From Rotaria sordida (taxonomy: Eukaryota; Rotifera; Eurotatoria; Philodinida; Philodinidae): a stretch of 64,000 bases of DNA. This document shows, one piece after another, positions 34,235 to 47,997 of this stretch. Positions within the stretch are counted from its first letter, which is position 1. Each line of letters starts with the position of its first letter. Both the position numbers and the translations under genes were made by a program. The stretch lies in contig CAJNOL010000200.1 in the NCBI GenBank assembly GCA_905250125.1, forward strand, positions 1 through 64,000, given 5' to 3'. Below the pieces are notes generated by a model, which searched no databases, was not told where the DNA came from, and saw only the letters and a program-made list of their open reading frames with translations.

Positions 34235-36113
34235 TTGGAATAATATCTTAGTTGGAAAATTTTGATGAATATCTTAAAAGAGAAAAAGAAGGAAAAATGC
34301 ACTGACACAATATCTCTTGTTATGCTGTATTAGTTGATGTCAATAACTCATCATTTCATTTTTAAATTTAATGACAAATCTTTGTTTTCAAAATATAAGT
34401 GACAAAAAAAATCTTCGAGATTTATGTTTAAGATAAATGAACATGTCTTTTTATTGAAGAGGAATATAGCAAACTTAGAGATAAAATAATAGAAATAATC
34501 TTATCACACAATACTTTTATACATCAAATGATGAGTTACTATACCGATTAACTGGAGAAAAAAAATGACACATTCTCGGATAATTTACGATGAAATAAAT
34601 ATTTGTTGAAATGTATAACGCATTCTGGGTTATTGTGATATGTAACAACTAATGAAAAAAAAAGACTATATATCCTATATGATGTATATTCTTTAAAGTT
34701 GATAGATATTGCCTATTTCTCAGAAAAACAGGGAGAGAATGTGAGATATTACTTGCTTGTTTTCAAATTATCACCATAACTTTTTTGTCGATGTAGTTAC
34801 AATGTATTGCTGTCTAGAATGACTTAATGACAATTGAATAAATTATTCATTATACACTCTCAAATGCCGAGGAAATCTTTCGAAAACTGAAGAGATAGCC
34901 GGAGATAATGTATCGAATACTAAATCCCTTTTTTTTACAACAATATCGATTTTCCAAAGCACCTTTACGGTTTCAGAAATACGTTTACGGAATAAAATGA
35001 ATATATACAAAATGGTATAACTCTCGATTTGTTTTGTTCTTATGGTTGCCATGATGACTACACTTTTTACATTTCTTTGATATCAGAAACGATTTAGGAT
35101 ATTCATAAGAAAAATGTTTACAATCATATGTAGGGAAAAAAAATGACCGTTGACATATTTGATTTTTTTGTGTTCTGTTAGATTATATTCTATTAATTTG
35201 AAGAACATGACATGAAAATATTGAAACTCTTTCTGGACAATTGTTTCAATATTCGATTTATTATCTCTGTTCTATAATAAGTATTGTTAAAGGTTGATGA
35301 TGATATAAAAATCTTAATATCTAATATCTTATCTTAGTATTTTTTGACCTTTTCAGCATTGTACTTCAATTTAGCCGTGCACATATTGAAATTGTATATG
35401 CATGAACTGACAATTGCTAAACAGCAATGTCCTCATACATTAACGTTAAATGGTCAATATATAAACATCTTTGAATATAAGAAAAGGCCATGAATTGAAT
35501 TTGTCTTATTTCTATATTGAAATAACATATTGTTCAACTATTTATGTCTGTTTGTTCCTTCTGTTCTGTCTACTTCAAATGACGATGTCTGAATTTAATC
35601 ATGAAAATTCTTCGTTCTCTGAAAGAAGAGGAAAGAGAAAAAAAGTGGAATAAAAAAAAAGTGTGTGTAGTGGGGAAACCAGTCATTATTTATTTCAAGC
35701 ATAAGACGAGACGAGAGGAGTTCCACGTACGTTCGTTACTATATTTTTCTTTCTTGCTTCAGGTCAACTACACTATTCTTTTTTTCTCATAGTTGTATGA
35801 TTGAACACAGGGAGAAGCTTTTAATAGTAAGTATAATAACAATTGAGGACGTCGCCGCCGTCTACTTGCGATTCATTTTATGTGTACAAAACGATTTAAG
35901 AACTCGTTACATTGTTACAATTCTATATATTTATAGTGAGAATAGTAAATATTATATTATGTACTCGATCGATATAGACAGACAGACAGACAGACAAACA
36001 GACTAATAGAAAAAGAAATAAAACAAGAAGTCTTTTCCACTCTGACAACGCCTAAGAATTATTTACATTTTTTTAGTATATAATGTTATTTTGATAATAC
36101 ATTCGAATAGGAA
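34235..36113. other. Intergenic; a short GACA microsatellite
   Basis: No coding exon recognised. A (GACA)n run occurs at about 35978-36002. The final part includes the promoter region of the following membrane-protein gene. Confidence 0.4.
35978..36002. repeat. (GACA)n microsatellite
   Basis: About six GACA units in tandem. Confidence 0.9.
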
Positions 36114-37520
36114 ATGTTTCCACAATACACGGAACGTAAGTTATTTGAATCAATTTTTTCGTTTAATGTATTAATGATGAGAATTGTAGGTCAAATGGGA
36201 GGCGAGTTAGCCATCTGGCTCCTAATCACTGTCGGTGCTCTGCTTATTCCTATTATTGTAGTTGCCATTTGTTGTATACGACGTCAGTAAGTACTCATAC
36301 TTTATTGTTCATTATATGACACTTCTCTTTAAAAAAAGTAAAGAAACAACATTATATTATGATACGAAATTGAAAGAATATTAAAATTAAATATTATATT
36401 TACAGATATCAAAACTATTTTTTTGATTCAAATTTCGTAAGTTTTTTTCTCTCTTTGATTATTTCAAAATAAAAATATCAACAAAAAAAAATTTCTTCTC
36501 TGTAATCCTTACTTTTTTTCTTTTTCTCGTTTACATCGATTGATATTTGTGTGTGACTATTATTTTAATTCACACATATATGTTTAAGCAAATATTTTTC
36601 AATCATTCCTTCATTGACAGTTGTTGGCAAAACATTCCTACTCGTCGTCTACCATCTTCTTCTGCTATTATTACTAACAATGATGAGCTACTGATTAATT
36701 CGAATTCATCACCACATCATATGTGGAATTTCTATGTATGTGAATTAAGCAGAAAAAAAAACTCAAGAGAAATATATGCTAGAGGTTTATATTCGCCAAT
36801 GAATATTTTTTGTTTGTAGTCGGTGGCAGCATTTTATCTGTGCTTTTTTTTTGTTCACATTGCTTTATATTTTTCTCTTTGCACGCTTTTTTTTGTTTTA
36901 CTGAACACTAAATTTGAGATTGATATTAATGTTTTATTGAATTGTTGTGTTTTGCAGTTTGTCAAGAAGACCTCGCATAGAACTGATGGAACGTCGGCCC
37001 CCACATATGATGATAAATACGAAACAGCTGGAGGCTCTACGGTATATGAAAATAAAGTTTTTTTTTTGTTCTCAATAATTATCTTTTTGTTGATATATTT
37101 AGTTCGTATAATGGCCCTTATGTGGAATCGAGTAACGATGATGTCGGTGTGTCAGCTGAGAATAATATTGCTCTAACTTTTTCACGTGCAAATTCACTTA
37201 AAAAGCAACATGTTCATTGGTTTGATAGATCAATAACATCAAAAATAGATGATTTCTATGCAATAAAACATCAACAATGCACACCACAAAAACAATCTAT
37301 TTCTGGAGAAGATATTTTCAATCCTACAATGCTTACTGAATCCCCATTAGCTCATCGTAATCATGCTGTTATACCGATTTCTTCGTCAGCTCTTTCTCAT
37401 TTCATTCCAACAATGATTATTCCAGCTGGTTCTGCAGTTGGTAATACTGGTACTAGTCAATTATTAACATCATCTAAAGAATATACGTCTATTTCAGTTA
37501 ATCATAATATCATCATGTAG
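36114..37520 (+). CDS. Single-pass membrane protein of unknown function
   Basis: Proposed exons are 36114-36135, 36190-36286, 36406-36436, 36589-36735, 36820-36839, 36958-37041 and 37103-37520. They give 272 residues in one open frame. The second exon encodes a single hydrophobic helix, LAIWLLITVGALLIPIIVVA, followed by ICCIRRQ. This is a membrane segment near the N-terminus with a dicysteine and a basic stop-transfer. The rest is a long polar, presumably cytoplasmic tail with arginine-rich (LSRRPRIELMERRPP) and serine-rich parts. The layout loosely recalls Shisa-like or other small adaptor proteins, but no diagnostic cysteine domain is present. The 20-bp microexon at 36820 is inferred only because it restores phase and has AG/GT borders. 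The outer exons are firmer. It converges on the Rab gene, with about 300 bp between the stop codons. Confidence 0.55.
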
Positions 37521-37823
37521 TTTTTTGTTTTTTTGTGGAATATTTTAGCTTGAATTTTTTGTATTTTTGTGTACATTGAAGCGAATTTTCTTCTTTTATA
37601 TATATAATTATATAAATGAAACAAGACTGTCAACAGTTTTATAAGACATATATCTCAAAATTATCACAGTATTCAGTAGATTATGTTATATGAATGTCTT
37701 TCTTTATCTTTTATAAGATAATATTCGGTAATTCTTTCCAATTAAGAAATATTTTTATAAAACTGATAGAATTAATTTCATTGATATTTAATTTTAAAAA
37801 AAATATGACAAAAAAAAAATGAA

Positions 37824-38654
37824 TCAAGAATTTTTACAACATCCACCGCTATTTGAAACTGTTGGTTTTTGATTATCTTTTAGACGAAATGATTTTTGAT
37901 TCGGTGAAATTACAACTTGTGCATCAGATGACACAGGAATACTTGATGTTGGCCCGTGTCCTATTGATGTCATTGCTGATGATGACGATGAATTATCGAC
38001 TGATTTAGGTATTTTCTTATAAAAAATACCTGTAACAACTGTAATAAATGCTTGTTCAACATTAGATGCATTAAGTGCTGATGTTTCCATATATGATATA
38101 TTAAGTTGTTCAGCAAGAGCTGTTGCCTGTTGACGTGATACTTTACGTTGATCAACTAAATCAGATTTATTTCCAACAAGCACAATTGGTAAGTCAGGTG
38201 GTGTATGTCGATGTAATTCTTCAATCCAAACTGTAATATGATCAAATGATTCAGATTTAGTTAAATCAAATACAGCTAAAGCACCTTCACTACCACGATA
38301 AAATTGTGGTATAACAGTTTTAAAACGTTCTTGACCTGCTGTATCCTATGATGATGATAATAAAAGAATTTTAAAAGACAAAAATCAAATAAGAAAATTA
38401 CCCAAACTTGAGTTTTTATTTTTTTTCCATCAATTATAAGTTGTTTATAAGCAAATTCAACTCCTATTGTTGATTGAGTATCAAGACGAAATTCATTACG
38501 AGTGAAACGTAATAAAAGATTACTCTATTAATAAAGAATAAATAGTAAATTAGTATTGAAAGAGAATTTATTATACCTTTCCAACAGAGCTATCACCTAT
38601 AAGAACTAATTTAAAAATTAAATCATAATCAGATCCTCCACTTGATTTTGCCAT
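37824..38654 (-). CDS. RAB11: Rab11-type small GTPase
   Basis: Three exons (38577-38654, 38402-38524, 37824-38345) encode 240 residues. All nucleotide-binding motifs are present: P-loop GDSSVGKS (20-27), the switch I region [16 protein letters not shown] in switch II, NKSD and [26 protein letters not shown] and the final CCKNS match Rab11 (NLLSRFTRNEF, ending CCQNI), with two cysteines for geranylgeranylation. Rab11 proteins control recycling endosomes and delivery to the plasma membrane and cilium. The C-terminal hypervariable region is longer than in vertebrate Rab11 (about 216 residues) and serine-rich. The first intron falls inside the P-loop, after the invariant lysine. A divergent Rab11 or Rab25-like paralogue is possible, given [13 protein letters not shown] in place of ERYRAITSAYYRG. 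Confidence 0.93.
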
Positions 38655-40879
38655 GTATGTTTTAGAAAAAGAATTCTATATGTGTATTTGATGACAAGAA
38701 GAGGTATATGTTCGCCTACTGATAAACGCGTACGTTGCATCTTATTCATTCTAAATTATCTTATCAGACAAACGTGTGCTGTAACAAAAAAAAATCTAAG
38801 AATCAAGAAATAAAATTTGAAGTTATCAAAGTATTTTGTCCTTTTGTCTCATCGAAAATAGAAAAAAAAACATATCACATGTTTAACGTATAAACCAACC
38901 AAATCTATTTCTATCTAGTAATTTCAAATAGTGTTACAATTTTATAAAATAAAATATTCATTTAGTGTGAATGAAACAATTTTTTCATCAAGTATCCACA
39001 AGTTTCAATATTGACACTTCTAAAAGGGAGTATATCATAGCGATATAGACATAAGATAATATGGTGTGTACAGACGATTTGAAAAAAACTGGGTAGATCG
39101 AAATAGGTCTATATTGACAATAGATAATAAAATTATATCAGTCACGATCCATGTTTGAGAGAAATTATTGAATGGTGTAATTGTTCTAAAATTGAAAATT
39201 TCAGATTACTATTTCATCAGATAAAAGAGAATGTATATTGTGTCATTTGTTTGTTCGATCAGAATTTACTGATATATTGTTTATATGATTGAATAAAATT
39301 CTACTTGCAAACGGTTTAAATAATAAAATTTGTATTAAATTAAAATTTGTTGAAAACGGAATTTATCAATATGAATGAATAATGATTATGATAATGTTTT
39401 GCTGTCATATTTTAGAAATTTACAGGATTTCATGAATCAAAAACAGTAACAAAATGCTGTCGTCTAGCAAAAATGTCCGTAAAGTATTTTTTGGTGCCCT
39501 ATTTGATTCAATGAAATAGAATTTATCCTTGACTTCTAATACATGTAAACTATATCTCTTATTTCTCTCGATTGAATTAACAACGGAGTAACGTTTTTAT
39601 TCTTGAATACAACACATTCTTTCTTCTTAATATTCATTTCAAATAAAATTCGCATTAATCGAAATAAGAACACCATTAGTCGAAAGCAGTACCACGTGCA
39701 AAACAATGTCGCAGATAAAAAAAAAAAGAACTTCTATTGTGTGTAGATATACTGTCCACAACAACGTTGTTTTTATTCATCCGACAAATCACATTAATCA
39801 TTATTTAATGATATGAAAATTCTTTATTGAAAAAAAAAATGATTATTATTCTTTTTTTCTAAATATAGACAACAAAAAATAATGTAAATCTTAACCATTA
39901 CACTGTGTTTTTTATGTTTTAGACATTTGAAATTGGTAGCATTGATCAACATGTAGATATTCATTTTAGAGGAGAAGAAACAGAAGAGACTTCGAGCTTG
40001 AAGTTTTATGAAATTTCCTTAAAGTATTTGAAAAAATTCTGAAATCTTTAAATGTCTGTGCTTGAAATCTTTCGAAATATTGAAAATGTGAAATTCATTG
40101 TTTTCTGCTTGGCAATATACTAAACATTGTTCTCACGTAGCTTTGAAGCGTAACTAAAAGAATATCATATGTGAACTTCCTATGATGTAGTATGTCTAAT
40201 TATTTCAATAGTTTCACATTTTATACACAAGATACAGAAACAAACGAGTCGCCTCAAAGTTTGTTATGAACTTCGGTTGAGAAAAAAGATATTTTAAAAT
40301 AGGACGTTCGTCTGAAAGGAAAACAACAGAGAAGAATCTGTTATATCAAATAAGTATTTTTCTAATACTTTGTTTATTCATTTATTTAACTTCATTCAAG
40401 AAAACTAAAATGTTGTTTCTCAGATATTCTTTATATTTTGTAGTGTCATGTTCGGTAACTGCATAGACTTGAATCAATCTTCATCTTACAGATGATGTGA
40501 ATGATCAAGTGAGAAACAAACTATTGTAACATGATTAATTCTATATCCCTACTTCTAATAATTCTCACAATCGTCCTTCTCAAATCATTTCATATTGTAT
40601 GACTGAATGACAAAGAAGAAAAAACGCAACTCCAGTACTTCGAAGTACGAATGGAGTATTGGAGTCGTACTTCGTCTCTCCCTTGGGCTATACTGATATA
40701 CGAGTTGGTTTGGACATGTTGTTCAATGGCTCACAATTACTCTATGTTTTGCAACGAACCAATCACGTATTGATGTACTAACACATCGACATGCATCTCA
40801 AAATTCCATCTTTAGGATAAAATAATTCTTGGTTATCAGAATGACATTAAAAATACTTCAAATATAAAACCACAAACGA
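38655..40879. other. No gene recognised
   Basis: The stretch is AT-rich. A short hairpin with arms CGAAGTACGA and TCGTACTTCG lies at about 40641-40673. No coding motif seen until the LDLR-like remnants. Confidence 0.4.
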
Positions 40880-41560
40880 ATATATTCCTCACTATTTTAT
40901 CCAAGATGATAAATATCAATGCAAACACTATGATGGTAATATTTTTTGTTATGATGAACATCTAGGAAGTCACTATGTTCAATATCAATATTTCGCTTCA
41001 AACAATTTTTACGTTTTTACAGAATTCAATGAAACAAATTGTGAACAATGTTCACACAATAACATCCATATTTGCTATAATAAATAGTAATGGATTCTGA
41101 AATTATTTTCATGGAGCTGACGATGAAGTTGATTGTGATTGATAAACATTATTAAAATATTCACTTCATCATCATCATATATGTGTTTCAACTAAAACAA
41201 ATTAACTGGTGTATCTACCTATTGAAAAAGGCGATGACAGCATGATTTATTGTCCAGGTACCACTGATCAGTCAAACTATGTATAATTAATAAAGGTAAA
41301 TTTAACACCAGAAATTTTTACAGTAAGAACAGCACCCCCAAATCTTACATTAGTAGTAGAGATTCGTCCGATATACATCAAGAGTGTATACATGGCGATG
41401 ATGAATAGTTTTGTCAAAAATATAATCAAACCATTTATAATATGTGTCAGAAGACAAATCTACGAGTTCTATCAGATGTAGAAAACTTTTTGTATGAACG
41501 GCCCATGAATAAGAATAAAAGATTGATTATACATTTCTTATTCAATCTCGTTAGAAAATT
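40880..41560 (+). pseudogene. LDL-receptor class A repeat protein, decayed
   Basis: Pieces of LDLa-type modules appear in different frames: YQCKHYDGNIFCYDEHL, then NETNCEQCSHNNIHICYN, then (after stops) YFHGADDEVDCD, then IYCPGTTDQSN, then ECIHGDDE followed by a stop and FCQKYN. The C..C..DGADDE.DC signature is the calcium-binding end of LDLa repeats, which occur in secreted or membrane adhesion and uptake proteins. Multiple stops and frame changes show a pseudogene. A coding-like polar tail (to about 41560) follows. Confidence 0.65.
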
Positions 41561-43862
41561 GAATAATCCCACGGTGAAACGTAAGAAAAAATTTGACGTT
41601 TCTTTGTTTTATAGTGACTAAACTAATTCATCAACATCAACAACGTTGTCATCGTAGTCTTGATTTATAGGTGTGGTCAAACTAGAAGATAAATTTAATA
41701 ACAACTACTTACCTTTGTCAATCTTGTTTCTCTATAGTAACATGTATCAATATCAGAATCAATGACGGTTAGTCTTACCATACAATTTTGAGCAATGTCT
41801 GACTCTCGATGAACTTTATTAGCTATAGTCATTTCACTTATTGATTAGAGTGATAAACGAATTATTCATGCAATTGAACAATTCACATATTGACCGAAAT
41901 GAGATTGTAAAAAACAAATTTCATGTTTATTTACAGAATTCAATTCGACCAAAAAAAATCATCGAAAACATAATTCTGTAAACGTTGAGACCTATGAAGA
42001 GATCTCATTAGCATATAGAAAATGTTTCCTAGTACTATTAACTTTTCGATCTTTTATGTACATGGTCAATGTAATGGGTCGCCCGAAAATGTTTTCTTTT
42101 TTGTGGAACTCATAGGTCAGAAGTGATGAGTACATCTCTGCAAAGCTTAAAAATAATATTTCGATGGATTTTGAGACAAACACTTCTCCACAAAATAATA
42201 ATCCTAATTGTTCGTTTTCTGTACAGCATCTATCAACAATGAGAGTTTTGCTGAGAGGCATAGTAACATTTCTGAAGTACTGCTGCGAGATCCTCAATTC
42301 TTAGCGCATTTTGTGAAGCTCAGTCTCGTCTTGTATGCTATGTAAAAAATTGCTAATAGAACATATGCAATAAAAGACATCATTGTTGAGAAGAACGTTT
42401 ATTTTCTAGGAGCTGCTACAACAAATTTTCAAAACGGAATGCAGTCAAACAAAAGAATGTACGACAAAGTGAAATTAGAGTCTTTACGATAGAAACATGA
42501 AAGTGCTTGCCGAAAAAAAAATTTACTGAAAAATGCCATTGTATCAATGTAAAATGTGATACAGTCACATTCTCCATCTCTGGATCTGTTAATGTAACTG
42601 TTCCCATCCAAACTTCATTTTCAGACCATTTAAAGATTCATGCATAACTTTCAACTTATGGATCATACAAAAATAGTGAACCTAGATTCAACAAGAGCAC
42701 AAAATTCCGATTCTAAACTAAGGTTTTAAAATTTCTGTTGGTTCTTTTGATCGATCGAGAAATAAAGTAACATTTTGTTGCAAAATTTTCGAGTTATTTC
42801 TTATTAAATATTCTAATGAACTTAATATCACTTCTCTTTTTCTTTTCAATGTAATCAACGATAGTCTGGTCGATATTGTGTGCTGTCCTATATTAATGTA
42901 TGTGTTATGTCCTCTCAATAAGTTTGGTTCTCATCACCGATTCAACAAAATAGTTTGTTTACCTTATCAAAATATGGCACGCCAAAACGAGTGAATCATC
43001 CATGGTTTAGTGGAACACTCTAATACTTTCAAGACAGTTCCTGTCATTCAAGATTCGATTACTTTCTACTAACCAAGTCAATTTCATTTAGTCTTTGTTG
43101 AGGTATATAATAAAATTTAATAGAAAGAAAAGTAAGCAAATAGTGAAATAGTATGTAATTCTGGTGATTAGCACAAATATATATGATTCGTTTTTTGTCG
43201 ATGTTTAATTAACGAAGACAGTGGCAAAGAAAAGTGATGAATACATTGTTTTTCTAGTTATTCATCTTATGTACAAATTTTCAATTCAATCCTGAACATT
43301 TTTTTTCTCAATCTAAATATCAACTCTTATTATTATTCAGACTCAAGTCCAGAACAAAAGCTAGCGACCAATTTCATCAAGTTCAAAACTATGGCCATCG
43401 ATTCATAGCTCCTATTTTATCGGTTAATTTTACTTCATCATGTTTGCTTATTTCTTTTATTTACAATTGTACAAAATCATGTCATGATTCGTGATTATAT
43501 CATGCTGAATATTTTATTTCGTCTATTTCATTCATGTTCACCTTTTATTCTATTTATTTATACTCTCATCAAAAGTTTAAAAAAAAACAAATTACGCAAA
43601 TCTATCAATCAATAATGAAAAATGATCCGAACCTGTACACATTTTCTTTCATAATACCTGTCAAAATAAAAAAAGCCTTATGGTTTTATTTTTTTTTCTG
43701 CATATCTCTACAAGTGTATTACTAAATTAGTAAAAAAAAACTATCCTTGATGTATATAATCTATGTATTTTATGTTAAACAAATTCAGTTTTATTTAGTA
43801 GATAAAAAAAGAATTATCCGAACGAGAAAAGGTTCTATATTTGGTTCATATAAAATTGGATG
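41561..43862. other. No gene recognised
   Basis: Possible further decay products of the LDLa gene may lie at 41700-42000. Minus frames of 60-100 codons at 41992-42918 have no motif I recognise. Confidence 0.35.
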
Positions 43863-44009
43863 TTATGTTTGTTTTTGATGTTTTTCTTCTAAATAAGCTT
43901 GTTTTTCAGCATCAGTTAAACCATCTTTTGGAGGATCTTCAACATGATTTAATCCATGTTTACCACCTTGTACTTCAAGTAATACTTTAGCTTGAGTTGT
44001 TGATAATGA
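43863..44009 (-). CDS. Last exon of a small protein, possibly beta-thymosin-like (partial)
   Basis: The minus strand is open from the gap edge to a TAA at 43863-43865. It encodes 48 residues, including TTQAKVLLEVQGGKHGLNHV and DPPKDGLTDAEKQAYLEEKH. A hydrophobic helix, a central LNHVE-like segment (compare LKKTET/LKHTET of beta-thymosin and WH2 actin-binding repeats) and a lysine/glutamate-rich terminal helix suggest an actin-binding beta-thymosin-like end. The similarity is short and only suggestive. Upstream sequence is lost in a 10-N gap, and the next bases look intronic. Confidence 0.45.
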   Translation of the reverse strand, partial: SLSTTQAKVLLEVQGGKHGLNHVEDPPKDGLTDAEKQAYLEEKHQKQT

Positions 44010-44019
44010 NNNNNNNNNN
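44010..44019. other. Assembly gap (10 N)
   Basis: Ten N inside or at the edge of the small minus-strand exon; the true gap length is unknown. Confidence 0.98.
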
Positions 44020-46234
44020 AAAAACAAAGTCAAAAAATATTTCTATAAGCTAAATAAATGGTTATATCAAAAATTAAATGAAAGAGAATTATAAGGTGAG
44101 AAAAAAAAATACATATTGACTTAACAAGACTAAAAAGCATATGCTTTTTATTTGCTGTGTTTTTTATTTTTCTAGAATATCAATGGAAAAATTATGCTAT
44201 GCTAACCGTGAAATAATATTTTTATTATCAATCATTTTGTTAAAATCTTATCCATCATTTGAATTGCATAATAATAAATAATTTTCCTATGAAATATCTT
44301 GAAGAAATGAATAAGAATATGTCTAAAATATGTCATTTCATATTGATATTAATATAAACGTTACGCAAATATTATTTTCAGATACTTAATGCTAAAATGT
44401 TCTGTACCATAATGCAAAAAATTGTTGGAAATATTGTTTGTAAAACCAAATGGTTATCGAGTCGAGGAGTAGTCTTGACTATTGTCGATGATGCTATATT
44501 TCCATATATGGTTTTTTTAAATTTTATTTCAGTCCGTAGCATATAGCATCGAAAGATAGATGAAAATAAAAAAAGAAAGGATGAAACTCAGCTCTTATCT
44601 TAAACATAGTGTTCTCTTCTCTTCGTAATTTGACCGATGTTATTGCATGCATAGTGTTGTTTTATAATATAGTCTTGATAAAAATTATTTACTTTTGTTT
44701 CTATTGCGTATATGTCAGTCGTATAGAGCAAACAAACATGCTATGAAAATGTTTGTCTATAACATATTGATAATAAATGTTTTTCTTTTTCATAACTATT
44801 ATTGAGTTCACACTCATTTTTTTGTTTTACTTTATGAAAAACAAAATATTAAATCAATCAAATCAAAATGTTTATATCATACGATATAATTAATAAATAA
44901 GTATGAATAGCAAAAATAGGATTTAGAAGTACGGATGCTAGAGATTCGGTGACAGTGATTAACCAGTACAACATAGTAATAAAAACTATAACTGGTAAAA
45001 GTCATGGAGAGACATCGAAAATGAAACAATAACATACACGAGATTTTAATAAAGATAAGAAATTTGTTAACAGTGATCAATAGAAACTTAATCGACATTC
45101 ATGACATTACAGGATTTTTTAAAAATTTTTTATCAACTCAATTTTTTAATAGCAATAAAGGATATGTGAAGGTTAACATCGTAACATATTTCTCAGCAGA
45201 ATAGTCTAGAAAATCCTATAATAGTTCTTAATTACCACAGTGATGTACATGCTATTCGATTGAAACATTTTTTTCCGAAAAAATGCTTTTCTGTCTTTTT
45301 TTTCTTGAAAACTAGGGTCATTAAATATTCGTCGAGATATACTCTTTCTTAAGATATAATTCATCATTTATTCTTTAGATAAGAAGTCTACTAACTTTAG
45401 GACCTTATCATATATATTGCTATTTCTAAGAAACACAAACTTACAACATACAATGATATGTTCGAATAAATTGCACTTGAAGAAGGAAAATACTTATTAT
45501 GTTGAAGAACTTTTACTCATCCTAATCTATCTTATCAAATAAAGAAAGTACTGTTAAAACAAAGGAGTTACTAAAGAAATGAAATCATGTAAAACTTTTT
45601 TTTGTTTCTTACCGTATTTGATCGAATGTTGTGTTTATTGTTCAGACAGACGAGTAAATCCATTGTCGACGTTTACAAATTTAAAAGACACAATCTTTAT
45701 ATTGATTGGTGTGATTTACATACATAACCCTGAATGAGAATGAGGGCGCTGTATGATAAAAATGAAGATGCTCCACTTCAATTTTCGAAATCATGTTTTT
45801 ATTTTCAATAGATTTCGAGAAACAGCGCCATCTCAAATGTACCTTTTGATTGGTAATGATTTAAAATATGTGAATTCCAGTAAGTCGAAAAATAGAGAGG
45901 AAAATGTCTTGATTAACAAATAAAAATAGAAGAATCAATTTTGCTTATATACAAAACAAAATGTTGATCATAATATCTTATTAAAATCTTGGAAAATATC
46001 TTTACATATATATTAAAATGATATTATTTTTAATGAATACTGGTAAAATATTTTTAGTTTTATTTTCTAATAATTTCATCAATGTCTCTACAATTTAATT
46101 ATCAATTCGACTTAAATGATTTATATGAAAGTAAATATAGACAATCTTATTTCTTAAATAAAATAATATGACAAATTTCTTTTTTGTTTATAAATTAAAT
46201 AACGAGTGACTGAACTATTAGTGGAAAGGAGACA
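44020..46234. other. No gene recognised
   Basis: Probably intron or upstream region of the partial minus gene, then intergenic AT-rich sequence. No coding motif or clear repeat. Confidence 0.35.
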
Positions 46235-46236
46235 TA

Positions 46237-46489
46237 CCGGGTGGCCCAAAAGTAAGGAAAAATAATGGGTATCTAATAATAACTGATGAAAAACTGTTAA
46301 TGATATTTTTCATACTTTTTATTGATGTAAAGAGCTGAAATTTTTATTACATATATATCTAATTAACACCTTTTATTTCTGAAAATTTTAGCTCTCTACA
46401 TCAATAAAAAGTGTGAAAAATATCATTAACAATTTTTCATCAGTTATTATTAGATACCCATTATTTTTCCTTACTTTTGGGGCACCCGG
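46237..46489. mobile_element. Short mariner-type MITE, 253 bp
   Basis: The ends CCGGGTGGCCCAAAAGTAAG and the complement of CTTACTTTTGGGGCACCCGG are flanked by TA on each side (46235-46236, 46490-46491). The arms are nearly perfect inverted copies for about 105 bases (for example GGTATCTAATAATAACTGAT), leaving a loop of about 40 bases. High arm identity suggests a recent insertion. Confidence 0.93.
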
Positions 46490-46491
46490 TA

Positions 46492-47044
46492 TAGTTTCAT
46501 GTCAATGGAATTTTGGAGAAATTCAATTTTTGAAAACCATTGAAGAAATGCTTTTATTTAACATAGATTAAAATCTATGTTTTAAGTCAGAAATGAAAAA
46601 TAATATTATGAAAGCAGAATTGATTGTAGACTTTTTGTTGTTGATGTTTACATCATAAACATTTGAATTTGATTTACTATCGAAGTTCTATTGAATAATC
46701 AAGAACTAGACAGAGGGAAAATGTTTTTTTTTTCAAAGAGTAAAGAAATTTATATTCATAAATTGTTTCGCAATATGAACAATTTAAACTATACTTTTTT
46801 ATGTATGTGTCTAGATTACAACAAAATGTGGATGAGTTAGGTGTGCAATGGTGACAGTGCATTATCCACCAGCACACCGTACTACCGGTAGCACTGATTT
46901 TACGTACAGCTTTGCACTAGTCTAAACGTGTACATATAGACTAACGGTGAATACATTATCAAACTAAAGTTATCTTGCATTAATTTGGATCTTTTTAGTC
47001 AGAGAAGTTATTTCAAGAAAATATTTGAATTTTATACAACTAGG
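46492..47044. other. No gene recognised
   Basis: AT-rich, with one 66-codon minus frame lacking any motif. Confidence 0.35.
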
Positions 47045-47230
47045 CTAAAGATTTTCGGAGTCCACAAATCTGAATCTATAGAAGATTTGTCGAAATTCTC
47101 GAGTTCGATTTTCTCGTTCGAGAAAGGTTTAGTTCTCAAGGCTTAGTGGTATTTTAAAAAGTTCAACTATTTTCTTGAAATAGATCTAGTCCGTTCGAAA
47201 AAGTCGAAATAAATCTAAGATTACTGGAAT
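47045..47230. repeat. Dispersed repeat, copy 1
   Basis: TAAAGATTTTCGGAGTC, TCGAAATTCTCGAGTTCGAT and CTTGAAATAGATCTAG find a diverged direct counterpart at about 58190-58350 (TAAAGATTTCAGAATCG, TTGAAATTCTTGAGTTCAAT and TTGAAATAGGCCTCC). Confidence 0.55.
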
Positions 47231-47301
47231 TTTTTCATATATTCACCTGTATTCTATATGTGCATTTCAAGACGGTTGCATCCAGTGAATGAATTGAAAT
47301 C

Positions 47302-47753
47302 GAAAAATGAATAATAATGCAATATAATCTTAGTGAAATTTTGATTCTGACATGTATGTTAGATAGAGGGATTTCAGTTCTATAGTTCAAGATACAATTT
47401 GGATAGTTATCTTCTCACATTCAAACGTGGAGCAAACAGAATTTGTACGTTTTCTTGCCGAAATAATAGGAAATTACATTGATTTTTGGCCAAATTATCT
47501 TACTTTTTATCAAATTTTCATCGAAACGAGAAGTTATTTTGGTAAAAAGTAAGAATATTTAGTCAAAAATCAATGTAATTTCCTATTATTTTGGCAGGGA
47601 AATGTACAAATTCAGTTTGCTCAAAGTTCGAATGTGAGAAGATAATTATCTAAATTGTATCTTGAACTATAGATCTGAAATTCCTCTGTCTAACATACAT
47701 GTTAGAATCAAAATTTCACTGAGATTATATTGCATTATTATACATTTTTCGAA
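47302..47753. repeat. Long palindrome, arms about 200 bases
   Basis: The left arm starts CGAAAAATGAATAATAATGC and includes CTGACATGTATGTTAGATAG and AAATCAATGTAATTT-type complements. The right arm ends GCATTATTATACATTTTTCG. Arms are about 90 percent alike by eye and meet near 47530. No target duplication was identified. Confidence 0.88.
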
Positions 47754-47997
47754 AAGATTCACAAGAACGGTTCGCTTGGCAACAATTTCATTTTGCAAAA
47801 TATTATATCAAAATACGTTCTAATACAACCTCTTTCGATTGGTGAAAACTGAAAGTCGCTAGCTGTTGTTGTTCTTGAGATATTCGTTTTACACCAACTC
47901 ACATTTAATTTTGGAGCCGACAATAGAATGAATGACTCACTGTGGTCTATATAAGGACTGGGAAAAAACCCAAGCGATGATTCTTTTGATATATACA

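Noticed and set aside
45720..45840. Possible inverted pair around GGCGCTGT
   Set aside because: Only a short core matches; the flanks do not pair.
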